NCBI RefSeq assembly: GCF_021952865.1
Contig: NZ_CP040792.1
Span: forward strand, 2,790,001-2,854,000
DNA: 64,000 bases
Direction: 5' to 3'
From: Clavibacter californiensis
GTDB taxonomy: Bacteria > Actinomycetota > Actinomycetes > Actinomycetales > Microbacteriaceae
Shown here: piece by piece, positions 46,314-54,650 of the stretch
Layout of the letters: the number at the start of each line of letters is the position of its first letter
Numbering within the stretch: position 1 is the stretch's first letter
Program-made: the position numbers and the translations under genes
The notes under the pieces: generated by a model
Database searches by the model: none
Told to the model about the DNA's origin: nothing
The model's input: only the letters and a program-made list of their open reading frames with translations

Positions 46314-47084
46314 TCAGGCGCCCGCGCGCCCGAAACCGGGGAACCGCGCGACGAAGCCCGGATGCGCCGCGAGCAGCTCGCGCGCGTACCGGGGGTGGTT
46401 CGCCGTGGTCGCGTCCACGTCGAGCTCCATGATGCGGCGCACCTCGCCCGGTCCCTCGAGGAGGGAGGCGTGCACGCGGAGCCCCGCGTCGTGCAGCTGA
46501 TCGACGAGCGCCCGTGTCAGGCCGCGCCACGGCAGCATGATGGTGCGCGCCCCCGTCGGCGCGACCGCGTCGCGCCACTCGCCGTCGATGTCGGCGACGA
46601 GCAGTCCGGTGCCGCGCGGGAGGTCGGGCGACCCGGCCATCACGTCCACGAGCGCCTGCGGGTGGAAGCTGATGACCGTGCAGCGTGCCCGGTCGGCGTC
46701 GCCGCGGGTGCGCAGGAGCGCGGCGAGGGGTCGCGCCGCCGCCGGCGCCTTGACCTCCACCTGCACGAGGCCACGCGTGCGGTCGAGCACCTCGTCGAGG
46801 GTCGGCACGCGCTGGCCCGAGCCGAGGTCCGCCGAGCGGACCTCGGCCAGCGTCAGCTCCTCGACGGGCGTGTGGAGGTGCGGGCCGGGCGCCGCCGCCG
46901 TGCGCTCGAGCGTGCGGTCGTGCAGCACGACCACCTGCCCGTCGCGCGTGAGGCGCACGTCTAGCTCGATCTCGTCCGCCCCGGCCCGCTCCGCCGTCGT
47001 GAACGACAGCATCGTGTTCTCCGGGCAGTCCGCCATGCTGCCGCGGTGGCCCGCCAGCAGGAAGGTGCGCGGAGCGTCGGTCAC
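46314..47084 (-). CDS. Glycerophosphodiester phosphodiesterase
   Basis: A 256-residue cytosolic GDPD releasing glycerol-3-phosphate from glycerophosphodiesters. Catalytic signatures are GHRGSMADCPENTMLSF (His, Arg), DEIELDVRLTRDG (Glu, Asp) and VVLHDRTLERT (His). There is no signal peptide. GTG 47084 overlaps the binding-protein stop, making it the last gene of an ABC importer operon, the same logic as E. coli ugpBAECQ. Confidence 0.94.
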   Translation of the reverse strand: MTDAPRTFLLAGHRGSMADCPENTMLSFTTAERAGADEIELDVRLTRDGQVVVLHDRTLERTAAAPGPHLHTPVEELTLAEVRSADLGSGQRVPTLDEVLDRTRGLVQVEVKAPAAARPLAALLRTRGDADRARCTVISFHPQALVDVMAGSPDLPRGTGLLVADIDGEWRDAVAPTGARTIMLPWRGLTRALVDQLHDAGLRVHASLLEGPGEVRRIMELDVDATTANHPRYARELLAAHPGFVARFPGFGRAGA

Positions 47085-48460
47085 AGGTACGGCTCGACGT
47101 TCTCCGTGTAGGCGGACGTGAGCTGCGTCGCGGCGGCCGGGAACACGGCGGCCGGGTCGGCGTCCTGCGTGAGGATCTGCGACCACGGCTGCTGCAGGTA
47201 CGTGTCGCCGTTCGGGATCAGCGTGCGCGCCCAGTCCTGCGAGCGCACGTGCTCGAGGCTGTCGTACACGGTGCGGAAGGCCGGGTTCGCCGCCCAGAAG
47301 CCCGTGAGGTCGGACGACTGGCCGGCCGAGGTGCGCACGGGCGCGTAGCCCGTCTTCTTCGCGAAGGCGACTTGCTGGTCGACCTCGGTGACGTGCTTGA
47401 TGAACATGGCGGCCGCGAGCTGCTGCTCCTTGGTCTTGCTGCCTATGACCGCGAGGCCCGTACCGCCCGTGGGGACGAACTGGCCCTGGGGGCCGCCCGG
47501 CAGCACGCCCGTGCCGATGGGGAACTTCGCGCTCGCGGTGACGATGCCGACCGCACCCGCCGAGGCGATGGTGCAGGGCGCGAGCCCGCCCGCGAAGTCG
47601 ACCGCGGTGTCGCCGCTGGCCGCCGCGACGTTCGCGATCTTGGAGTCGAAGACGAGGCCGCGCGCGTATCCGGCCGCCTCGAGCGTCTCGGGCTGGTCGA
47701 GCTTCAGGTCCCAGCCGTCGGAGTACTGGCCGCCGCGGCCCCACAGGACGTTGCTCATCGCCCAGGTGCCGATGGATCCCTGCGGCAGGCGCACCGCGGG
47801 GTTGCCACCGGTGGCCTTCATGATCGCGGGCGCCCACTCCTCGAGCTCGGCCCAGGTGTCGGGCGCGCGGTCCGGGAGGCCGGCCTTCTGCCAGATCGAC
47901 TTGTCGTAGTAGAAGATCGGCGTGGAGCGCGCGTACGGCACCGCGTAGCGCGCGCCGTCGTACAGGTAGTCGTCGAGGAACACCTTGTTGAAGTCGTCGA
48001 CCTCGAAGCCGAGGTGCGACATGAGGCCGTCCATCGCGATCGACTGCTTGTTCACCATGTAGCGGAACCACCACGTGTCGCTGGCGTTCACCATGTCGGG
48101 CATGCTGTCGGTGCCCGCGGCCGCCTGCAGCTTCTGCGCGATCTCGTCGTAGCTCGCGCCGCCCGTCACCACGTTCACGGTGATGCCGGTCTTGGCGAGG
48201 AAGTCCGCCGCGAACTGGGCCTCGAGGTCGGAGGTCTGGCCGGGGTGCGTGGTCCACCACGTGATGTCGGTGGCGGGCTGGATCCCGTCCCAGTCGGTGT
48301 CGGGAGCCGCGCTGGCCGCCGTGTCGCCGCCGACCGACGGGCCGGAGCAGGCGGCGAGCATCGCGGTGCCGCCGAGGACGGCGCCGAGCTTCAGCACGCC
48401 GCGGCGGTCGAACGGGCGGGCGGCGAAGCCGCCGAGGGCCGAGCGGGGATCGATGGGCAT
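47081..48460 (-). CDS. ABC transporter substrate-binding lipoprotein, UgpB-like
   Basis: A 459-residue SBP family 1 protein. The N-terminus has a twin-arginine (FDRRGVLKLGAVLGG) followed by a lipobox LAAC (Cys 38), so Tat export and lipidation are both plausible. Fold markers include DITWWTTHPG and the hinge VPYARSTPIFYYDKSIWQKA; AFAKKTGYAPVRTSA resembles the TGYLPI segment of UgpB. With the co-operonic GDPD it suggests glycerol-3-phosphate or glycerophosphodiester binding; sugar is the alternative. ATG 48460 with AGGAG 4 nt upstream. Confidence 0.9.
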   Translation of the reverse strand: MPIDPRSALGGFAARPFDRRGVLKLGAVLGGTAMLAACSGPSVGGDTAASAAPDTDWDGIQPATDITWWTTHPGQTSDLEAQFAADFLAKTGITVNVVTGGASYDEIAQKLQAAAGTDSMPDMVNASDTWWFRYMVNKQSIAMDGLMSHLGFEVDDFNKVFLDDYLYDGARYAVPYARSTPIFYYDKSIWQKAGLPDRAPDTWAELEEWAPAIMKATGGNPAVRLPQGSIGTWAMSNVLWGRGGQYSDGWDLKLDQPETLEAAGYARGLVFDSKIANVAAASGDTAVDFAGGLAPCTIASAGAVGIVTASAKFPIGTGVLPGGPQGQFVPTGGTGLAVIGSKTKEQQLAAAMFIKHVTEVDQQVAFAKKTGYAPVRTSAGQSSDLTGFWAANPAFRTVYDSLEHVRSQDWARTLIPNGDTYLQQPWSQILTQDADPAAVFPAAATQLTSAYTENVEPYL

Positions 48461-48521
48461 GGTTCTCCTGGGTTCGGGATGCGGGTCGTGCGGGAGGGGA
48501 TGAGGCGGGGAGGGAGGGGCG

Positions 48522-49436
48522 TCAGCCGGTCACGGCACCGGCGGTGAGGCCGCCGACGATGCGCCGCTGGAAGACGAGGAAGACGGCGAGCACCGGGATC
48601 GTCACGATGACGGTTCCCGCCATGAGCACGCCCCAGTTCGTGATGCCAGTCGTGTCCTGGAGCAGGGTGAGGCCGACGGGCAGCGTCATCATGCGCGGGT
48701 CGGTGGTGACGAGGAGCGGCCAGAGGTAGTCGTTCCACTCGCCGACGACGGAGACCAGCGCGACCGCGGCGATCGTGGGGCCCGACATGGGGATCACGAA
48801 CGACCACAGGCGCCGGAGGTGACCGGCCCCGTCCATGGACGCGGCCTCGAGCACGGAGCCCGGCAGCGTGAGGAAGTGCTGGCGGAACAGGAACGTGCCG
48901 TACGCGCTCGCGACGCCGGGGAGGATGAGGCCCGGGTAGGTGTTGATCCAGCCGAGGCCCGCGATGACCTGGTAGTTCGGGATCATCACGATCTGCTGGG
49001 GCACGAGGAGCGCGAGGATCACGACGCCGAACCACAGGTTCTTGAACGGCACGCGGATGAAGACCAGCGCGTACGCGGTCATCAGGCCGAGCAGCACCTT
49101 GAGGCCCGAGCCCGCGATCGTCTTGATGAGGCTGTTGGTCGCGAGCGTCGAGAAGGAGACGGTGTCGGACGCGGTCGCGTAGTTCGTCGGGGCGAAGGAC
49201 GACGGCAGGAGCCTCAGCGGCAGCGAGTAGATCTCGCCGAAGTCCTTGAAGCTCGTGAGCACCATCCAGACGAGCGGCAGGAGCATGACGACCACCGCGA
49301 GGGCGAGCGCGAGGTAGGTGCCGGCGAGGGGCGGGCGGGAGGATCCGGACGCGTCCGGGCGGCGGCCGCCGGAGCGAGGACGGCGCGACCCCGCGGTCGC
49401 CCCCGCGGGCTCGGGACGGGCGAGGGTCGTGGTCAC
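48522..49436 (-). CDS. Carbohydrate-type ABC transporter permease, UgpE-like
   Basis: A 304-residue permease with a charged N-terminus (about 1-38), six TM helices and the EAA loop (SVLEAASMDGAGHLRRLWSF). GTG 49436 overlaps the upstream permease stop by 4 bp. It pairs with the UgpA-like protein. Confidence 0.94.
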   Translation of the reverse strand: MTTTLARPEPAGATAGSRRPRSGGRRPDASGSSRPPLAGTYLALALAVVVMLLPLVWMVLTSFKDFGEIYSLPLRLLPSSFAPTNYATASDTVSFSTLATNSLIKTIAGSGLKVLLGLMTAYALVFIRVPFKNLWFGVVILALLVPQQIVMIPNYQVIAGLGWINTYPGLILPGVASAYGTFLFRQHFLTLPGSVLEAASMDGAGHLRRLWSFVIPMSGPTIAAVALVSVVGEWNDYLWPLLVTTDPRMMTLPVGLTLLQDTTGITNWGVLMAGTVIVTIPVLAVFLVFQRRIVGGLTAGAVTG

Positions 49437-50422
49437 GAGTAGTGCACCTTCCGCTGGACGATCACGAGCTGGACGAGCGTGACGACGAGCAGAACGAGGA
49501 AGAGGATCGTGGCGACGGCGGAGGAGTAGCCCGCCCGTCCGGCGACGAAGCCCTCGTGGTAGATCTGGTACATCATCGTGGTGGTCCCCTGCAGCGGCCC
49601 GCCCTTGGTCATGGCGCTGATGAGGTCGAAGGTCTGCAGCGAGCTGAGCAGGGTGGTCACGCTGAGGAAGAACGTGGTCGGGCTGAGCAGCGGCAGCACC
49701 ACGCGGAGGAACGTCCGCACGCGTCCGGCGCCGTCGAGGGCGGCCGCGTCGAGCAGGTCCTTCGGCACCGCCTGGAGGCCCGCGAGGTAGATGAGCGCGC
49801 AGTAGCCGAGGTCGCGCCACACCTGCACGGTGGTGACCATGGCGAGCGCGGCGCCCGGGTCGCTGTACCAGTCGGGCGACGGGAGCCCGACGAACTGGAG
49901 GCCCGCCGAGATCAGGCCGAAGTTCGGGTCGAAGACGTAGAGCCAGAGGAAGCCGACGGCCACGCCGGAGAGCACGTACGGCGCGACGATGATCGTGCGC
50001 ACGGGCCCGCGCAGCCGGATCCTCCTGTTGAGCAGCACCGCGACGCCGAGCCCCAGCGCCATCGAGCCGACCACCGTCACTCCCGTGAAGATCAGCGTGA
50101 CCCGGATGACGGTGGGCGTCTGCGGGTCCTGGAACCACGCGACGTAGTTGGCGAGGCCGACCTCGCGGGCCACAGAGGATCCGATGTTCCACTGCAGCGT
50201 GGAGTAGTAGAAGGACTCGAGCAGGGGCTTGTAGGTGAAGACCGCGAGCAGCAGCACGTTCGGACCGACGAAGGCGAGGAACAGCAGGCCGTCGCGCAGC
50301 CGGCCCGGGCGACGACGGCGCGGTCGCGGCGCGGCGGACGCACGCGCGGCCGCCGGTGGGGTCGGGGCCGATGCCGCTCCGGGCGGCGGTGCGACCCGGG
50401 CGGGCGCGGGGGCATGCGTCAT
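49433..50422 (-). CDS. Carbohydrate-type ABC transporter permease, UgpA-like
   Basis: A 329-residue permease with a Pro/Ala-rich N-terminal tail, six TM helices starting GLLFLAFVGPNVLLLAVFTY and the EAA loop (DLLDAAALDGAGRVRTFLRV). First gene of the operon; ATG 50422 with AGGAG about 8 nt upstream. No ATPase gene is in the operon, so a shared MsiK/UgpC-type ATPase elsewhere is expected. Confidence 0.94.
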   Translation of the reverse strand: MTHAPAPARVAPPPGAASAPTPPAAARASAAPRPRRRRPGRLRDGLLFLAFVGPNVLLLAVFTYKPLLESFYYSTLQWNIGSSVAREVGLANYVAWFQDPQTPTVIRVTLIFTGVTVVGSMALGLGVAVLLNRRIRLRGPVRTIIVAPYVLSGVAVGFLWLYVFDPNFGLISAGLQFVGLPSPDWYSDPGAALAMVTTVQVWRDLGYCALIYLAGLQAVPKDLLDAAALDGAGRVRTFLRVVLPLLSPTTFFLSVTTLLSSLQTFDLISAMTKGGPLQGTTTMMYQIYHEGFVAGRAGYSSAVATILFLVLLVVTLVQLVIVQRKVHYS

Positions 50423-50447
50423 GTCGGGCTCCTCGTGCGGCTCACGA

Positions 50448-50463
50448 GAGGGAACGTTCCCTC
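50448..50463 (-). promoter_or_regulatory. 16-bp palindromic operator before the Ugp-like operon
   Basis: GAGGGAACGTTCCCTC at 50448-50463 is a perfect palindrome centred on AACGTT, the layout of LacI-family sites (central CG). It ends 26 bp before the first start codon. It looks like a repressor site rather than a Pho box. The regulator gene is not adjacent. Confidence 0.65.
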
Positions 50464-50877
50464 CGCGCCTCGCAAACGTAGGCAGGGATGGTTAATCGCG
50501 GGCGACCAGCTCGTGACGAGCGGGGGGACGGGCGACGGCCGGCGTCCCCCTCATGGGGGACGGGCGACGGAGACGGGTCAGCCGGTCGAGGTCGGCGCGG
50601 ATCGCGCGTGCACCTTCCGCTCGCGGCCCGAGCTGGCCGTGGGGTCCCGCGCGGACGACGGCGAGCCGCTCACCGCGGACGCGGACGCGGGCGCGATCGC
50701 CGGTCCGACGCCTCCTGCGGGTCGAGGGCGAGGTGGAGGGCACGGCGGTGGAGCTCCGATCTCGGGTGGAGCCCGAGACCACGGAGCGGACGGAGCGGCA
50801 GGACGCACGGGTCCACAGGGATCGGACGGACGCGCCCCGGGCGGGGGGCGTGCGTCCAGGCGCGGGGCGGGCGCCCG
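50464..50877. other. Intergenic stretch without a supported gene
   Basis: About 410 bp of very GC-rich sequence. Open frames exist on both strands (for example 50492-50782 on the minus strand) but they are Arg/Pro/Gly-rich, lack family features and RBS, and look like composition effects. The promoter of the leftward Ugp-like operon should lie near 50465-50500. Confidence 0.5.
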
Positions 50878-51231
50878 TCAGGCGCGGGGCGGGACCGCCG
50901 GGTCGTCAGGATCCGCGGTGCCGTCGCCGGCGGCGTCGCCGGTCGCGGTGCCCGTCGTCCGGCGGTCGCGCTCGGGCGCGGCGTCGCGGGCGAGGTCCGC
51001 CTCGAGCTTCTCCGCCTCCAGCCGGCCGCGGATCTCCTCGCGGTAGCGGGTGCGGCGGATCCGGCGGGTCATGTCGACCATGAGCAGCAGCACCATGACG
51101 GCCACGAAGAAGATCGCGATGAAGCCGACCGGGCCCGGCGAGACGGTGTCCGGGTCGAACTCCGCGGTGGGCGTGGGGCTCGGGGTGGTGACCGCCGCAG
51201 CGACGCGCAGGACGATGTCGGCGCCCATCAC
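50878..51231 (-). CDS. Small membrane protein coupled to mca
   Basis: A 117-residue protein with an N-terminal hydrophobic/Thr-Pro stretch, one clear TM (about 35-55, GFIAIFFVAVMVLLLMVDMT) and a long charged tail (REEIRGRLEAEKLEADLARD). Starts GTG 51231 (overlapping the mca stop) or ATG 51228. A small membrane protein gene in this position next to mca is seen in other actinobacteria (Rv1083 beside Rv1082). Function unknown. Confidence 0.75.
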   Translation of the reverse strand: MMGADIVLRVAAAVTTPSPTPTAEFDPDTVSPGPVGFIAIFFVAVMVLLLMVDMTRRIRRTRYREEIRGRLEAEKLEADLARDAAPERDRRTTGTATGDAAGDGTADPDDPAVPPRA

Positions 51232-52109
51232 GCGACGGCCGCCTGCTCGTCGTCGACGATGCCGGCGAAGAGGTCATGCTCCTCGTCGGGCGCGGCGACG
51301 CGCGACTCCACGAGCTGGAAGTCCTCGAACGGCCAGGCCCGCTGCTGCAGGTCGCGCGGCCAGCGGAAGAACGAGCTGTCCGGCGCCACCTGGCTCGCGT
51401 GCGAGAGCAGGGCCCGGTCGCGGGCCTCGAAGTGGTCCGCGACGTGGACGTGCGTGGTCGCGAGGTCGGGGCGGTCGCCCATCCAGCCGAGCATCTCGTC
51501 GACGGCCTCGAGCATCTCCGGAGCGGCGTCGCCGGCCACCAGGTGCTCGCGCACGGCGCGGAGCTTGGCGCCGTTGAAGATCCGGTCGAAGTAGAGCTTG
51601 GAGATCTCCCACGGCTCTCCCGCGTCGGGATACGAACCCGCGACGCCGGACTCGCGCCACGCCTCCATCGCGACCACGTGCGCCTGGATGTGGTCGGGGT
51701 GCGGGTAACCGCCGTTCTCGTCGTACGCCACGAGCACGTGAGGGCGGAACTCGCGCACGAGGCGGATGAGCGGCTCGGCCGAGACCTCCACGGGGATGCT
51801 CGCGAACGACGCCGGCGGCAGGGAGCCGTCCTCGCGCGCCATGCCCGAGTCGACGTAGCCGAGCCAGCGGTGCTGCACGCCCATGACGGCCTGCGCGCGC
51901 GCCATCTCGATGCGGCGGAGACCCGGCAGGTCGCGCTCGGCCATCGCGCGCTCGGCGAGGCCCTCGTTGAGGATGTCGCCGGCCTCGCCGCCCGTGCAGC
52001 TGACGACCATGACCTCGGCGCCCTGGCGCGTGTAGTGGGCGTACGTCGCCGCGCCCTTGCTGGACTCGTCGTCGGGGTGGGCGTGCACGGCCATGAGGCG
52101 CAGGGTCAC
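51228..52109 (-). CDS. mca: Mycothiol S-conjugate amidase
   Basis: A 293-residue Zn-dependent LmbE-fold enzyme that cleaves mycothiol conjugates for detoxification. The Zn ligands are in VHAHPDDESSKGAATYAHY and GYPHPDHIQAHVVA. VVSCTGGEAGDILNEGL and the C-terminal SFFRWPRDLQQRAWPFEDFQ are Mca-like and favour Mca over MshB. GTG 52109. It shows that this organism uses mycothiol. Confidence 0.95.
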   Translation of the reverse strand: MTLRLMAVHAHPDDESSKGAATYAHYTRQGAEVMVVSCTGGEAGDILNEGLAERAMAERDLPGLRRIEMARAQAVMGVQHRWLGYVDSGMAREDGSLPPASFASIPVEVSAEPLIRLVREFRPHVLVAYDENGGYPHPDHIQAHVVAMEAWRESGVAGSYPDAGEPWEISKLYFDRIFNGAKLRAVREHLVAGDAAPEMLEAVDEMLGWMGDRPDLATTHVHVADHFEARDRALLSHASQVAPDSSFFRWPRDLQQRAWPFEDFQLVESRVAAPDEEHDLFAGIVDDEQAAVA

Positions 52110-52175
52110 GGGGCTCCAAGGGTGGGGAAGGTAGTCTGGATGCCCAGAGTACAAGGTGCGTGTGAGGAGATCGCC

Positions 52176-52658
52176 GTGACGACCGAGTCCCGCTCCCCCG
52201 CCCCCACGGCGCCGCACGCAGACGACGACGAGACCGTCGAGCACCGCGTCCCCGCGCCGCAGTCGACCGCCGCGCTCGACGAGCGGTACGGGCGCACCCG
52301 ACCGGCGCGCATCCGCCAGCGCTGGCTCTACGGCACCGCCGGCGGCCTCGTCGCGCTGGTGTTCGGCGCGTGGGTGCTGTGGGCGGGTCTCGACCAGGCG
52401 TCGGGGAACATCGACGCCACCGACCGCGCCTTCGACATCGTCGACGCCCGAACCATCGACGTCACCTTCTCCGTCGTCATGCCCGCCGGCACGGAGGCCT
52501 TCTGCGCGGTGCAGGCGCAGGACGAGCAGCGCTCCATCGTCGGCTGGAAGGTCGTCGAGCTGCCGGCCCAGGACGGGTTCGAGCGCATGGAGACGGTGCG
52601 CCTCCGCACCACCGGTCCCGCGGTGACCGGCTTGATCCACAGCTGCTGGCCCGCCTAG
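52176..52658 (+). CDS. DUF4307 membrane protein
   Basis: A 160-residue protein with an acidic/polar N-terminus, one TM (about 50-70) and an extracytoplasmic domain (FDIVDARTIDVTFSVVMPAG, then EAFCAVQAQDEQ, Cys near both ends). GTG 52176 with GAGGAGA upstream. The trio mca/DUF4307/greA is syntenic with Rv1082-Rv1080c. Function unknown. Confidence 0.9.
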   Translation: MTTESRSPAPTAPHADDDETVEHRVPAPQSTAALDERYGRTRPARIRQRWLYGTAGGLVALVFGAWVLWAGLDQASGNIDATDRAFDIVDARTIDVTFSVVMPAGTEAFCAVQAQDEQRSIVGWKVVELPAQDGFERMETVRLRTTGPAVTGLIHSCWPA

Positions 52659-52718
52659 AGTGGGGGATTCGCCTCGACGGTTCCGTCGGGGCGTCCGTGC
52701 GAGTGCAAGGAGTCCATC

Positions 52719-53207
52719 GTGGCGCAGGAGCAGGCAGTCACCTGGCTGACCCAGGAGGCGTTCGACCGCCTCAGCAGGGAGCTCGACACCCTCAGCGTGC
52801 AGGGCCGCGAGGAGATCGCGAAGAAGATCGAGATCGCCCGCGAGGAGGGCGACCTCAAGGAGAACGGCGGCTACCACGCCGCCAAGGAGGAGCAGGGCAA
52901 GATCGAGGCCCGCATCCGCCAGCTCACGCAGCTGCTGCGGACGGCCGAGGTCGGCGACGCCCCGGAGAGCCACGGCGTCGTGGAGCCCGGCACGGTCGTC
53001 ACCGCGCTCATCGCCGGCGACGAGACGAAGTTCCTGCTCGGCAACCGCGAGATCGCGGGCGACAGCGACCTCGACGTCTACAGCGAGCAGTCGCCGCTCG
53101 GCGCCGCCATCATCGGCTGGGAGGTCGGGCAGAAGGGCGCGTACACCGCGCCGAACGGCCGCGAGATCCCGGTCGAGATCCAGGCCGTGGAGAACTACAC
53201 GCCGTAG
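52719..53207 (+). CDS. greA: Transcription elongation factor GreA
   Basis: A 162-residue factor that rescues backtracked RNA polymerase. The N-terminal coiled coil carries the acidic tip (EEGDLKENGGYHAAKEEQGK); the C-terminal globular domain ends GREIPVEIQAVENYTP. GTG 52719 with AAGGAG upstream. Confidence 0.96.
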   Translation: MAQEQAVTWLTQEAFDRLSRELDTLSVQGREEIAKKIEIAREEGDLKENGGYHAAKEEQGKIEARIRQLTQLLRTAEVGDAPESHGVVEPGTVVTALIAGDETKFLLGNREIAGDSDLDVYSEQSPLGAAIIGWEVGQKGAYTAPNGREIPVEIQAVENYTP

Positions 53208-53221
53208 GGCGAGCGGCACGA

Positions 53222-53261
53222 CGACGAGGGGCGCGGACCATGCGGTCCGCGCCCCTCGTCG
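53222..53261. terminator. Bidirectional terminator between greA and ilvA
   Basis: An 18-bp perfect stem (53222-53239 with 53244-53261) with an ATGC loop between convergent genes. Confidence 0.85.
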
Positions 53262-53273
53262 CGTGCAGGCCGC

Positions 53274-54650
53274 TCAGTCGCGCTGGAGGCGCGGGTCGTA
53301 GCCCGCGTCGCGCAGGCGCTGGACGACCTCGCCCGTGTGCTCGGGCCCGCGCGTCTCCACGCTCACCTCGAGCTCGACCTCGCTGATCTGCAGGCCGCGG
53401 CCGTGACGCGTGTGCAGCACCTCGACGACGTTCGCGTTCGCCTCGGAGATGATCTGCGAGGTGCGCGCGAGCTGGCCCGGGCGGTCCGGCAGCATGATCC
53501 GCAGCTTGACGTAGCGGTCGCTCGCGGCGAGGCCGCGGCTGATGACGCGCTCCATCATGAGCGGGTCGATGTTGCCGCCCGAGAGGATCACGACGGTGCG
53601 GCCGGCGTCCGTCACGAGTCCCGCGAGGATCGCCGCGACGCCGACGGCGCCCGCGGGCTCGACCACGAGCTTCGCGCGCTCGAGGAGCAGCAGCAGGGCG
53701 CGCGCGGTGTCGTCGTCCTCGACCGTCACGACCTCGTCGACGCTCTCGCGGATGATGTCGAAGTTGAGCAGGCCCGGCTTCGCGACCGCGATGCCGTCGG
53801 CGATGGTCGGCGTGATCTCGATCTCGGTCGCGCGGCCCGCGGCGAGGGACGGCGGGTACGCGGCGGCGTTCCGCGCCTGCACGCCGACGACGCGGATCGT
53901 GCGGCCCTCCTCGGCGGCCCGCAGCTTGAGCGCGGTGGCGACGCCGGAGATCAGCCCGCCGCCGCCGATCGGGACGACGACCGTCTCCACGTCGGGCGTC
54001 TGGTCGAGGATCTCGAGGCCGAGCGTGGCCTGGCCCGTGATGACGTCCTCGTGGTCGAACGGCGGGATGAGCACGGCTCCCGTCTGCGCGGCGAACTCGG
54101 CAGCGGCCAGCAGCGGCTCGGCGACCGTGTGCCCGCGCAGGATGACCTCGGCGCCGTACTGGCGGGTGGCCTGGAGCTTCGGCAGCGCGACGCCGACGGG
54201 CATGAAGATCGTGGCGCGGATCCCGAGCTCGCGCGCCGCGAACGCCACGCCCTGCGCGTGGTTGCCGGCCGACGCCGCCACGACGCCGCGCGCCTTCTCC
54301 TCGTCGGTGAGGCGCGAGATGCGGTTGTATGCGCCGCGGATCTTGTACGAGCCGGTGCGCTGCAGGTTCTCGCACTTGAGGTGCACGGGGCTGCCGAGGA
54401 TCTCCGCGAGGAACCGCGACGACTCCATCGGCGTGACCTCGGCGACGCGGCTGACGACCGCGCGGGCGGCCTCGATGCGCGCGAGCGTCGGCGCGGATCC
54501 GCGGGGCAGCTCCCCGGCGAGCGCCGCGGCCTCCTCCCCCAGCTGCGACGGGTCGAGCTCGTCGCCGACGGCGCGCAAGTGCGGCAGGTCGGCGTGCGGC
54601 GCGGCGGCAGCCTCTTCGGCGGTGGTCCGGGCGGGTGCGGCGTCGGTCAT
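53274..54650 (-). CDS. ilvA: Threonine ammonia-lyase (biosynthetic-type, with ACT domain)
   Basis: A 458-residue PLP enzyme converting threonine to 2-oxobutanoate for isoleucine synthesis. The PLP lysine is in RTGSYKIRGAYNR; SAGNHAQGVA and VPIGGGGLISG form the phosphate loop. A single C-terminal ACT domain (about 375-458, VKLRIMLPDRPGQLARTSQI) suggests allosteric control. The N-terminus has an extra ~55 Ala-rich residues. ATG 54650 overlaps the downstream-read stop of the exporter gene by 4 bp. Confidence 0.94.
   Translation of the reverse strand: MTDAAPARTTAEEAAAAPHADLPHLRAVGDELDPSQLGEEAAALAGELPRGSAPTLARIEAARAVVSRVAEVTPMESSRFLAEILGSPVHLKCENLQRTGSYKIRGAYNRISRLTDEEKARGVVAASAGNHAQGVAFAARELGIRATIFMPVGVALPKLQATRQYGAEVILRGHTVAEPLLAAAEFAAQTGAVLIPPFDHEDVITGQATLGLEILDQTPDVETVVVPIGGGGLISGVATALKLRAAEEGRTIRVVGVQARNAAAYPPSLAAGRATEIEITPTIADGIAVAKPGLLNFDIIRESVDEVVTVEDDDTARALLLLLERAKLVVEPAGAVGVAAILAGLVTDAGRTVVILSGGNIDPLMMERVISRGLAASDRYVKLRIMLPDRPGQLARTSQIISEANANVVEVLHTRHGRGLQISEVELEVSVETRGPEHTGEVVQRLRDAGYDPRLQRD

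Noticed and set aside
50492-50808. Minus-strand open frames in the gap before the Ugp-like operon
   Set aside because: Arg/Pro-rich, no RBS, no conserved motif, and several equally long frames overlap each other.
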